The notes beneath the pieces were generated by a model. That model was not told the DNA's origin and did no database searches. It worked only from the letters and a program-made list of their open reading frames with translations. Both the position numbers and the translations under genes were made by a program. From CAIZGX01 sp044349305 (GTDB lineage Bacteria; Bacteroidota; Bacteroidia; Flavobacteriales_D; Sanyastnellaceae), in NCBI GenBank assembly GCA_044349305.1, contig JBIKRF010000029.1:1-23575 (forward strand): DNA of 23,575 nt, written 5' to 3'. Below are positions 1 to 6,720 of the stretch, piece by piece; within the stretch, counting starts at the first letter, position 1, and each line of letters begins with the position of its first letter.

Positions 1-653
1 GTGAAGGGAGCAAGCTTTTCATTGCCTAAATGCTTTTCCAAAAGCACTTGTAATTTATCAACTGGAATATTTCCAGCAGAAGAAAAAACCAATTGCTCTG
101 CAGTTAAATTGCGTTTTCGGAAACGTTCCAGCGTTGAACGTTTTACGCTATTGATGCTTTCTTTCGTTCCAAGAATACTGCGGCCAATGGCATGATTGCC
201 GAAAAGTTGTTGGTCGAATTCTTCGAATATCATTTCACTCGGACTATCGAAATAACTGTTCAACTCATCAATGATCACTTCTTTTTCCTTTTCAATTTCT
301 TCAGCAGGGAAGGAAGGGTGAAAAGTAATGTCAGCAATGAGTTCAATGGCTCTTTCGTAATGCTCCTTCAACATAGAAGCATGAATCCATGTTTCTTCTT
401 TAGCAGTGAAGGCATTGAGCTCTCCGCCTACAGCATCAAGTCTCGATAGTATGTGATGATTCTTGCGCGTCTTTGTTCCTTTGAAAAAGCAGTGCTCTAG
501 AAAATGTGCTAGGCCATGCTCGTCTTCTTCTTCATCGCGACTTCCAGCAGCGATAAGTAACCCGCAATGCGCAACGTCTCGATCCATAGGCTGATGCACC
601 ACACGGATTCCATTCGATAAAGTGAATACTATTGGATTTGGAAGCAAACTCAA
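1..653 (-). CDS. M16 family zinc metallopeptidase (insulinase/MPP-like), N-terminal part, cut by window edge
   Basis: About 217 residues are visible and the gene continues past base 1. Reading from 653, the inverted zinc motif HFLEH is at residues 50-54 and a matching glutamate, E130, lies 76 residues after the second histidine. That is the spacing of the MPP-type HxxEH...E site. The segment VGGELNAFTAKEET after it is also typical of the family. M16 enzymes cleave peptides; Bacteroidota often carry them as single- or paired-domain, envelope-associated proteins. No signal peptide is visible. No ATG precedes the conserved region, so the best start is TTG at 653-651. It overlaps the stop of the DUF4920 gene in a 4-base TTGA junction, which implies translational coupling; a second in-frame TTG lies at 647. 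Family is certain; substrate and exact start are not. Confidence 0.9.
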   Translation of the reverse strand, partial: MSLLPNPIVFTLSNGIRVVHQPMDRDVAHCGLLIAAGSRDEEEDEHGLAHFLEHCFFKGTKTRKNHHILSRLDAVGGELNAFTAKEETWIHASMLKEHYERAIELIADITFHPSFPAEEIEKEKEVIIDELNSYFDSPSEMIFEEFDQQLFGNHAIGRSILGTKESINSVKRSTLERFRKRNLTAEQLVFSSAGNIPVDKLQVLLEKHLGNEKLAPF

Positions 654-1171
654 TGTGCGCAGTTTTCGCCTTTAAGCGTTTTGTTTCCACCTTTTCCGCC
701 TTCGACGATCTGCACGCCGCTTGCATTGAATACGAGTTGTTTTTGAGGCTCGGTGATCTTGGCAATTTCCTCTTTCGATTTGCCAGCATCTTCCGCCAAA
801 TGCTGCAAATAAGCGACAGTCAATTCTTTGTAATAAGCTTCGCCTTTTACAAAAGTTTTCTTTCCCTCACACTTCTCCAATGGAACTGCGAACGCGTGGT
901 CTTTCATGAACACGGTCATACCATCGCCAACAGGCATGGCCACTTCCATCCAACATCCAGCCTTTTGACAAGTCTGAACAATATTTCCTTCAAACACACA
1001 TGCAAAACGTGTTTCAGTTTTCATCTTCTCCTGAAGTTGAGTTAACGAGATAACGTTTTCCAAAACGAATGCTTCACCGTATGAATTTACAGTTTCTTTT
1101 TTCGATTTTTGAGCATTGGCATTCACAACGAAAAGGCTCAGGGCTATAAATAAAAAAGCTATTTTTTTCAT
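650..1171 (-). CDS. DUF4920 domain-containing secreted protein
   Basis: 173 residues. The N-terminus is a clear Sec signal peptide with predicted cleavage after ANA (residue 20). The mature part matches the Bacteroidota DUF4920 family as I know it, including the segment with C58, C68 and C73 (QTCQKAGCWM) followed by the MPVGDGMTVFMKDHAFAVP region. Function is not established; the paired cysteines in CQKAGCW suggest a metal-binding or disulfide site, which is inference. The start ATG at 1171 is supported by the signal peptide and by an exact TAnnTTTG box 15 bases upstream. The downstream M16 peptidase overlaps the stop codon by 4 bases, so the two form an operon and may act together in the periplasm. 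Confidence 0.85.
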   Translation of the reverse strand: MKKIAFLFIALSLFVVNANAQKSKKETVNSYGEAFVLENVISLTQLQEKMKTETRFACVFEGNIVQTCQKAGCWMEVAMPVGDGMTVFMKDHAFAVPLEKCEGKKTFVKGEAYYKELTVAYLQHLAEDAGKSKEEIAKITEPQKQLVFNASGVQIVEGGKGGNKTLKGENCAH

Positions 1172-1186
1172 GTCAAATATTTATTG

Positions 1187-1194
1187 CAAAAGTA
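1187..1194 (-). promoter_or_regulatory. -7 box for the DUF4920-M16 operon (TACTTTTG)
   Basis: On the minus strand this reads TACTTTTG, an exact match to the Bacteroidota -7 consensus TAnnTTTG. It lies 15 bases before the DUF4920 ATG, in the 30-base gap after the metallo-hydrolase stop, so the operon probably has its own promoter. No convincing -33 TTG is seen. Confidence 0.6.
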
Positions 1195-1201
1195 AGTGAG
1201 T

Positions 1202-1966
1202 TTAGTAAAGTTCGAGTGTTAATCCATCGTAAGCCAAATACACATTGGCAGGAAGTTCTTGCGTAACTTCTCCATGTGTGCCCAACTGATGGCTGATGTG
1301 CGTTAAATAGGCCGCTTTCGGGTTTATACGAGCAATGAGCGCCAAGGCTTGGTTAAATGTAAAATGGGAAGGATGTGGTTCCCTGCGAAGTCCATTCAAA
1401 ACGAGAATTTCACTCCCAATTATCTTGTCAATTTCTTCTTCCGAAATGAAATTGGCATCGGTGATGTAGGTGAAATTTCCAATGCGATAACCGAACACCT
1501 TCATCTTGAAATGCAGCACTTCAATAGGAGTGAAGTCAATGCCGTTAATGTTGAAGGGTGAATTTTCAATTCGAATCAAAATAATTTCTGGAACGCCAGG
1601 ATATTTATTTTCAGAAAAAGCATAATGAAATTCTCTGCGTAAGGCTTCTTCAACTTGCTTGGTGCAATAGACATGAACGGGTTTTCCAGAAGTGAAATTA
1701 AACGCACGAACATCATCGAGTCCTGCAATGTGATCTTTGTGTTCATGCGTGAAGACAATCGCATCGAGATGCGTGGCTTCATCGCGAAGCATCTGCTGAC
1801 GAAAATCGGGCCCCGAATCAATAACAATATACTGCTCGCCAATTCGCAGGGATATGGCGCTGCGCAAGCGTTTGTCACGCTCGTCAGTAGAGGTGCAGAC
1901 ATGGCATTTGCATGAGATTAGAGGCACGCCCTGACTGGTTCCAGTTCCTAAAAATGTTATGCGCAT
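1202..1966 (-). CDS. MBL-fold metallo-hydrolase, PhnP-like
   Basis: 254 residues, full length for the family. The metallo-beta-lactamase motif THEHKDH is at residues 73-79 (H74, H76, D78, H79), after the conserved start FLGTGTSQGVP. A CxCxxC set (C19, C21, C24) matches the structural zinc site described for E. coli PhnP. Later metal-ligand regions appear as ITDANFIS and YLTHISHQLGTH. PhnP cleaves phosphoribosyl cyclic phosphate in phosphonate breakdown, but no phn gene is nearby. The real substrate is therefore unknown; a general cyclic phosphodiesterase is the family-based guess. It is cytoplasmic, with no signal peptide. The gene diverges from the radical SAM gene across only 31 bases. Confidence 0.85.
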   Translation of the reverse strand: MRITFLGTGTSQGVPLISCKCHVCTSTDERDKRLRSAISLRIGEQYIVIDSGPDFRQQMLRDEATHLDAIVFTHEHKDHIAGLDDVRAFNFTSGKPVHVYCTKQVEEALRREFHYAFSENKYPGVPEIILIRIENSPFNINGIDFTPIEVLHFKMKVFGYRIGNFTYITDANFISEEEIDKIIGSEILVLNGLRREPHPSHFTFNQALALIARINPKAAYLTHISHQLGTHGEVTQELPANVYLAYDGLTLELY

Positions 1967-1972
1967 ATTTCA

Positions 1973-1980
1973 CGAAGATA
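1973..1980 (-). promoter_or_regulatory. Probable -7 box for the MBL hydrolase (TATCTTCG)
   Basis: On the minus strand this reads TATCTTCG, one mismatch from TAnnTTTG, 6 bases before the ATG at 1966. The same TTCG variant occurs before sucC, cmk and the ECF sigma gene. It sits back to back with the radical SAM promoter. Confidence 0.4.
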
Positions 1981-1985
1981 GAATG

Positions 1986-1993
1986 TACTTTTG
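1986..1993 (+). promoter_or_regulatory. -7 box for the radical SAM gene (TACTTTTG)
   Basis: An exact TAnnTTTG match ending 4 bases before the ATG at 1998. If transcription starts a few bases downstream as usual, the mRNA is leaderless or nearly so. It also shows that the further upstream ATG at 1959 is not the real start. Confidence 0.6.
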
Positions 1994-1997
1994 CAAC

Positions 1998-3308
1998 ATG
2001 AAAAAATCAATTCATCCGAAGGAAGTTCCGTTCATGGTTTACGCCGATGCTGAAGGAAATATTTTTGAAGACACGAATTATGAAGTGGTAGGAAGATCAG
2101 GATACAATGTGTACCCCCTTACCCCAGAGGATTTCATTGAACTTCCTTTTGGAAGTGATTTGTTCACCTTGCCGGGCCGTCGTCCTTATGGTCTAAGCAT
2201 AGAAACCGGTGAAATGGAATGTCATGAAGACATTCAAGCGGTTGCTAGTTTGAATGCGCCTGCTTATACGCAGTTGTATTCAGCTGCATTTGGAACAGAC
2301 GAACAAGATGCGCCTACACTTCCTTTGTACGCTTACACAGCAGTAGGTTGGTATGATGGGAAGTTTTATACAACGGCCGTTCGCATTGACGCAGATGAGC
2401 GTCAGGATTTAGAAAATTTCGATCGCGAGCACATTTGGGAAGTAACAAGAAAGCGTTTGGAAGACCATCCGAACAACAGATTGGTTCAGCATTTAGGAAA
2501 CAACTGCAGTTTGAAATATTGTTGTCCTGCTGCGCGTAACTTTTTCATGGGAAGATGGGAAGCGCCTATTCCTGTTAGCCCCGCGTGTAACAGCAATTGC
2601 TTAGGTTGTATTTCATTCCAACCCGAAGAACATGAGTTAACGTCACCACAAGACCGCTTAGATTTCATTCCAACTGTTGCGGAAATTGTTGAGTATACAC
2701 TTCCGCATTTGATGAATGCCGAACGTCCAATTGTAAGTTTCGGTCAAGGTTGTGAAGGCGAACCTTTGCTCGTTTGGCAGACCATTCGCGATGTTATTAT
2801 TGAATTGCGCAAGCACACCAAGCGCGGCATTATTAACCTGAACACCAACGGTAGCAAGCCGAAGGCTGTGGAAGAGTTAATGAAGGTCGGATTAGATAGC
2901 ATTCGTGTCAGTACGAATTCACTTCGTAAAAACATTTACGAAGCCTACTATTTGCCGAACAATTATAAGTTTGAAGACATTGTTGAATCAGCGCGCATTG
3001 TTCGTCAATATGGCGGATGGGCTAGCATCAACTACTTCACATTTCCGGGAATGACAGACCATCCGGAAGAGTTTGAAGCACTTCGCAATTTCATTAAGCA
3101 TACAGACATTAGCATGATTCAATGGCGTAATTTCAACATTGATCCAGATTGGTATTTAGGGAAAATAGGCGTAACCGAATTGCCAGAGGGCATGGGTATT
3201 CGAAATGTTTTAGATCAAATCAGAGAGGAGTTCCCGCATTTGGCTTATGGGTATTTCAATCCACCACAAGAGATTCAGGTGGAATACAACAAACTTAGAA
3301 AAGCCTAA
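1998..3308 (+). CDS. Radical SAM protein of unknown function
   Basis: 436 residues. The [4Fe-4S]-binding cysteines are in CNSNCLGC at residues 197-204 (C197, C201, C204), the CX3CX2C spacing of radical SAM enzymes. The core continues through FGQGCEGEPLL, a likely SAM-binding GxGE-type loop, and NLNTNGSKP. The roughly 190-residue N-terminal region is not a domain I recognise by function; it includes a cysteine-rich stretch (CSLKYCCP) shortly before the cluster. The product is presumably cytoplasmic. The start at 1998 (MKKSIHP) is chosen over 1959 because the -7 box lies between them and the earlier start would overlap the divergent gene. It converges on the agmatinase-family gene with 5 bases between stops. 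The reaction cannot be assigned. Confidence 0.88.
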   Translation: MKKSIHPKEVPFMVYADAEGNIFEDTNYEVVGRSGYNVYPLTPEDFIELPFGSDLFTLPGRRPYGLSIETGEMECHEDIQAVASLNAPAYTQLYSAAFGTDEQDAPTLPLYAYTAVGWYDGKFYTTAVRIDADERQDLENFDREHIWEVTRKRLEDHPNNRLVQHLGNNCSLKYCCPAARNFFMGRWEAPIPVSPACNSNCLGCISFQPEEHELTSPQDRLDFIPTVAEIVEYTLPHLMNAERPIVSFGQGCEGEPLLVWQTIRDVIIELRKHTKRGIINLNTNGSKPKAVEELMKVGLDSIRVSTNSLRKNIYEAYYLPNNYKFEDIVESARIVRQYGGWASINYFTFPGMTDHPEEFEALRNFIKHTDISMIQWRNFNIDPDWYLGKIGVTELPEGMGIRNVLDQIREEFPHLAYGYFNPPQEIQVEYNKLRKA

Positions 3309-3313
3309 AGAGT

Positions 3314-4354
3314 TTAGTGAGCGGCAACACCACACATGTGGTAAAGCAAACGAGCGCCTACGTTGCCGTTCCAGTCGTCTTCGCCTGGAGCAACTTCGAC
3401 TAAGTCGAAGCCAATGATGTTCTTCTTAGCTTTCAGTTGACTTAATAAATACAACGCTTGTTGGAAGGATAGTCCACCTGGTACAGGTGTTCCCGTATTC
3501 GGACAAAGGGTTGGATCTAATCCGTCAATGTCGAAGCTAATGTATACGTCGTTAGGAAGCGCGTCAATAATCGCATTACAACGCTCTTTCCACAATTCTC
3601 CTTCGAACGCTGCACGCTGAATTTCGGCATCGGTATGCACGATAATTCTTCCGTTTGAATTCACAACACGGTCGTTCTCTTCCTTACAGAAATCGCGAAT
3701 TCCCACTTGAACCAATTTGGTTATTTGTGGAATTTGAAGCGCGTTGTACATGATAGAAGCGTGCGAATACGTGAACCCTTCATAGGCTTCACGCAAGTCC
3801 ATGTGTGCGTCTACGTGAAGAATTCCGAAGTTCTCATAACGATCAGACAAAGTCTGAAGATATCCTAATGGAGTGCTGTGGTCACCACCAATAAGCCCAA
3901 CTGTTTTCCCAGCGTCGAGCCATTTCTTGGTTTGATCAGCCACATACTGAACCATGTCGGCGCAGCCTTCATTTATTTCTTGAAGTATGTCTTGGAGCTC
4001 ATCGTTGTCTTCTAGTTTTTCACCTTCTTCCCAAGCAGAAATAATTTCTTCTGCTTTTTCTTTCAAGGAATTGCTTCTAGAGTGAAGGGCACCGTTCTGC
4101 TCGAGCATAGCAATGCCTTTCTTCCACAATTCAGGAAATTCAGGATGATGAAGGTCAACTTGAAGACTCGATTCAAAAATATGTTCAGGTCCTTCAGAAG
4201 CACCTCCGCCGTAGCTTACGGTTACTTCCCACGGAACAGGAAGAAGAACAATATCACTTTCATCAATGGTGAATGGTAACCCAAACATCTGACTATCTCC
4301 AACACCAGCACTGTTGGGGTTGAAGGAGTTTGTTTTTTCTTCTTTGCTCGACAT
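3314..4354 (-). CDS. Agmatinase-family ureohydrolase
   Basis: 346 residues. All six dimanganese ligands of the ureohydrolase fold are present: H159 in GGDHS, D182/H184/D186 in VDAHMD, and D275/D277 in FDIDGLDP. The GTPVPGG loop follows at about 288-294. The family hydrolyses guanidino compounds such as agmatine, arginine, formimidoylglutamate or guanidinobutyrate to release urea or formamide; the substrate cannot be fixed from sequence. An acidic, helix-prone insertion at about residues 95-150 makes it longer than E. coli SpeB. The protein is cytoplasmic. It lies 6 bases after the sucC stop in the same direction, so the two are almost certainly co-transcribed. The start follows TTCAAC with no Shine-Dalgarno. 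Confidence 0.88.
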   Translation of the reverse strand: MSSKEEKTNSFNPNSAGVGDSQMFGLPFTIDESDIVLLPVPWEVTVSYGGGASEGPEHIFESSLQVDLHHPEFPELWKKGIAMLEQNGALHSRSNSLKEKAEEIISAWEEGEKLEDNDELQDILQEINEGCADMVQYVADQTKKWLDAGKTVGLIGGDHSTPLGYLQTLSDRYENFGILHVDAHMDLREAYEGFTYSHASIMYNALQIPQITKLVQVGIRDFCKEENDRVVNSNGRIIVHTDAEIQRAAFEGELWKERCNAIIDALPNDVYISFDIDGLDPTLCPNTGTPVPGGLSFQQALYLLSQLKAKKNIIGFDLVEVAPGEDDWNGNVGARLLYHMCGVAAH

Positions 4355-4360
4355 GTTGAA

Positions 4361-5575
4361 TTATACTGCCAATACGGCTTTCACTTGGTCTGCAGCTTCT
4401 TGAAGCGTAATGGCAGAGTGAACAGCTAAACCTGATTCGTCAATTAATTGTTTCGCTTCTACAGCGTTGGTTCCTTGCAGACGCACAATGATTGGAACTT
4501 GAATGTCACCAATGTTTTTGTATGCATCTACAACACCTTGTGCAACACGGTCGCAACGAACAATTCCACCAAAAATGTTTACTAGAATTGCTTTCACGGT
4601 TGTATCGCGAAGAATCATGCGGAATGCAGTCTCAACGCGTTTTGCATCAGCCGTACCTCCAACATCAAGGAAGTTAGCAGGCTCACCGCCGCTTAACTTA
4701 ATAATGTCCATAGTTGCCATTGCCAATCCAGCGCCGTTAACCATACAACCAACGTTTCCGTCCAAGTTCACATAGTTCAAACCGGCTTCGCCAGCTTCAA
4801 CTTCAATTGGATCTTCTTCAGTGGTGTCACGCATTGCAGCGAAATCTGGGTGACGGAACAATCCGTTTCCATCTAAAGTAACTTTCGCATCAACAGCAAG
4901 AATGCGGTCGTCAGAAGTTTTTAAAACAGGATTAATTTCGAACATAGATGCATCGCAACCTACGTAAGCGTTATATAATTTTTTTGTGAAGGCAATCATT
5001 TCCTTGAAAGCACCACCTGAAAGACCTAAGTTGAATGCGATGTTTCTTCCTTGGAAATCGGTAACGCCAGTCATTGGATCAACCACTTCTTTGAAAATAC
5101 GCTCAGGCGTCTTTTCAGCAACTTCTTCGATATTCATTCCGCCGTCTGGAGAGTAAACGATAACGTTTCTTCCCGCAGCGCGGTCTAATAATATACTCAT
5201 GTAAAACTCGCGAGGCTCAGAAGCGCCCGGAGCGTATACGTCTTCAGCAACGTAAACTTTTTGAACCAATTTGCCTTCCGCTTTGGTTTGAAGGGTAACA
5301 AGGTGTCCACCCAAAATTCCTTTCGCTTTTTCAGCTACTTCACCAAGGCCTTTCGCTAAAACAACACCGCGAGAGCCTGTTTCAGTTACTTCTCCTTTTC
5401 CACGTCCACCAGCGTGAATTTGCGCTTTCACAACGAACCAACCGGTTCCTGTTTCTGCTTGCAATTTTTCTGCAACCGCAGTTGCTTCTTCAGGTGTAGA
5501 GGCTACATAACCGCGTTGTACAGTTACGCCAAATTGTTGAAGGATACTTTTTCCTTGGTATTCGTGAATGTTCAT
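4361..5575 (-). CDS. sucC: Succinate-CoA ligase (ADP-forming) subunit beta
   Basis: 404 residues, close to the usual 385-400. It starts MNIHEYQGKSILQQFGV, the typical SucC beginning. The ATP-grasp part covers roughly the first 240 residues, with KAQIHAGGRGKGE and the Mg-binding FEINPVLK and VDAKVTLDGN. The C-terminal CoA-ligase part carries LDVGGTA and NIFGGIVRCD. With SucD it converts succinyl-CoA to succinate in the TCA cycle, making ATP or GTP. sucD is not in this window, so the two subunits are encoded apart. The downstream partner is the agmatinase-family gene 6 bases away. A -7-like TACATTCG lies 18 bases before the ATG. Confidence 0.97.
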   Translation of the reverse strand: MNIHEYQGKSILQQFGVTVQRGYVASTPEEATAVAEKLQAETGTGWFVVKAQIHAGGRGKGEVTETGSRGVVLAKGLGEVAEKAKGILGGHLVTLQTKAEGKLVQKVYVAEDVYAPGASEPREFYMSILLDRAAGRNVIVYSPDGGMNIEEVAEKTPERIFKEVVDPMTGVTDFQGRNIAFNLGLSGGAFKEMIAFTKKLYNAYVGCDASMFEINPVLKTSDDRILAVDAKVTLDGNGLFRHPDFAAMRDTTEEDPIEVEAGEAGLNYVNLDGNVGCMVNGAGLAMATMDIIKLSGGEPANFLDVGGTADAKRVETAFRMILRDTTVKAILVNIFGGIVRCDRVAQGVVDAYKNIGDIQVPIIVRLQGTNAVEAKQLIDESGLAVHSAITLQEAADQVKAVLAV

Positions 5576-5593
5576 AGTTCAATATTTGCGACG

Positions 5594-5601
5594 CGAATGT
5601 A
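5594..5601 (-). promoter_or_regulatory. Possible -7 box for sucC (TACATTCG)
   Basis: The minus strand reads TACATTCG, one mismatch from TAnnTTTG, 18 bases before the sucC ATG. The 62-base space shared with the divergent LolD gene holds both promoters; no clear -33 element is seen. Confidence 0.35.
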
Positions 5602-5625
5602 CTAAATAATGACGAAGTTTTTGTT

Positions 5626-5633
5626 CATCTTTG
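5626..5633 (+). promoter_or_regulatory. Probable -7 box for the LolD-type gene (CATCTTTG)
   Basis: CATCTTTG differs from TAnnTTTG only in its first base and ends 4 bases before the ATG at 5638, the same geometry as the radical SAM and DUF983 genes. A leaderless mRNA is the implication. Confidence 0.4.
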
Positions 5634-5637
5634 TACT

Positions 5638-6288
5638 ATGATTCATGCATCGGGAATTTATAAGGGATACGGAAAGGTTCAAGTGTTGAATAACGTTTCG
5701 CTCGACATTCAAAAAAGTGAAATTGTTTCTATTGTAGGAGCTAGCGGAGCGGGTAAAACTACGCTGTTGCAAATTCTTGGAACATTGGATAATCCAGACA
5801 AGGGAAAGGTTTCCATCGATGGGGTGAATCCCTTTCAACTCAAACAAAGAGAGCTCGCTCGTTTTCGAAATTTACATTTGGGATTTGTTTTCCAATTTCA
5901 TAATCTTCTTGCTGAATTTAGTGCAACAGAAAATGTATGTATTCCAGCGTTAATTGCAGGTGTTGAGAAGAAAGAAGCAGAAAAAAAAGCTGCTTTTTGG
6001 TTGGAACGATTGGGGTTAAGTCACAGAGCGGAGCACAAGCCTTCTGAAATGTCTGGAGGAGAGCAACAACGCGTCGCAGTAGCTAGAGCACTCATGAACA
6101 ATCCGAAAGTAGTTTTCGCCGATGAACCTTCTGGAAATTTAGACAAAGCAAATGCCGTAGCCCTGCACAATTTGTTCTTCGAATTAAGAAATGAATTCCA
6201 TCACAGCTTCGTCATTGTGACCCACAACGAAGAACTTGCTTCACAGGCCGATCGCAAGATTGTAATGAGTGACGGTCAGATTATTTAA
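5638..6288 (+). CDS. lolD: ABC transporter ATP-binding protein, LolD/MacB type
   Basis: 216 residues, the normal size for a LolD-type ATPase. The Walker A motif GASGAGKT is at residues 34-41 (K40), the Q-loop region is FVFQFHNLL, the signature MSGGEQQ is at 138-144, and Walker B ends at D162 with the catalytic E163, followed by PSGNLD. The segment FRNLHLGFVFQFHNLLAEFSATENV is characteristic of the LolD/MacB/FtsE group. LolD with LolC/E extracts lipoproteins from the inner membrane; MacB-like relatives export peptides or drugs. No permease gene is adjacent, so the exact partner is inferred. It converges with the DUF983 gene and overlaps it by 8 bases. The start at 5638 gives MIHASGIYKGYG and fits the upstream box. 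Confidence 0.85.
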   Translation: MIHASGIYKGYGKVQVLNNVSLDIQKSEIVSIVGASGAGKTTLLQILGTLDNPDKGKVSIDGVNPFQLKQRELARFRNLHLGFVFQFHNLLAEFSATENVCIPALIAGVEKKEAEKKAAFWLERLGLSHRAEHKPSEMSGGEQQRVAVARALMNNPKVVFADEPSGNLDKANAVALHNLFFELRNEFHHSFVIVTHNEELASQADRKIVMSDGQII

Positions 6289-6670
6289 TAAACGAAGTCG
6301 CCCAAATCGAACGAGATAGTTTGAAAAGAACAGGGAATAAGAGAAGCGTGAATACAATCCCGGTCAATAAAAATGTCTTTGGGTGGGTTAAAAAACCAAA
6401 CTCCATAACTCCAAGCGCATCAAGGGTTTTAAGTGCAACTAATATTGCAACCCACATGGCTACTGTAAGCCCCCAACTCACATAGGCAGCTCCAAAATAA
6501 AAGCCGGGCTCGGGATTGAAATTGGTTCCGCATTCAGCACACTCTGATTTTACTTGACCTAATTTATTAAAGGAAAGTACAGACTCATTCACGAACAAAT
6601 GACCCTTGCCACAATGTGGACATTTCATTTTAACGACTTTTCCCAAGGTTGTTTTTGCTTCTGTTTCCAT
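6281..6670 (-). CDS. DUF983 membrane protein with zinc ribbon
   Basis: 129 residues. Four cysteines (C17, C20, C44, C47) form a zinc-ribbon-like site (CPHCG...CAECG), followed by the DUF983 hallmark PEPGFYFGAAYVSW. Two membrane helices follow at about residues 62-85 and 98-118. Function is unknown; the family is widespread in Bacteroidota and Alphaproteobacteria. The ATG at 6670 is preferred over the internal ATG before CPHCG because an exact TATCTTTG box ends 4 bases upstream of it. A CRP-like palindrome lies just beyond the promoter. The 3' end overlaps the convergent LolD gene. Confidence 0.85.
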   Translation of the reverse strand: METEAKTTLGKVVKMKCPHCGKGHLFVNESVLSFNKLGQVKSECAECGTNFNPEPGFYFGAAYVSWGLTVAMWVAILVALKTLDALGVMEFGFLTHPKTFLLTGIVFTLLLFPVLFKLSRSIWATSFIK

Positions 6671-6674
6671 GTGG

Positions 6675-6682
6675 CAAAGATA
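6675..6682 (-). promoter_or_regulatory. -7 box for the DUF983 gene (TATCTTTG)
   Basis: An exact TAnnTTTG on the minus strand, 4 bases before the ATG. A TTTC at -33 distance (18-base spacer) fits the consensus loosely. Confidence 0.6.
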
Positions 6683-6704
6683 GCGTGGTTTGTCACGATT
6701 GAAA

Positions 6705-6720
6705 TGTGACGGGTGTCACC
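6705..6720 (-). promoter_or_regulatory. CRP/FNR-like palindrome upstream of the DUF983 gene
   Basis: On the plus strand the site reads TGTGA-N6-TCACC, nine of ten bases of the classical CRP half-site pattern TGTGA-N6-TCACA. Its centre lies about 42 bases upstream of the predicted leaderless start of the DUF983 mRNA, the spacing of a class II activator. A third GTCAC copy is at 6692-6696. It could instead be a weak 5-bp terminator hairpin for the DUF4249 gene, whose stop abuts it, but no good T-tract follows. Confidence 0.4.

Noticed and set aside
632..1045. Plus-strand open frame of 137 codons
   Set aside because: It lies antisense to the well-supported DUF4920 gene and has no recognisable domain or start signal.
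1202..1966. Phosphonate (phn) operon membership of the PhnP-like gene
   Set aside because: No other phn gene is nearby, so only the fold and metal sites are claimed.
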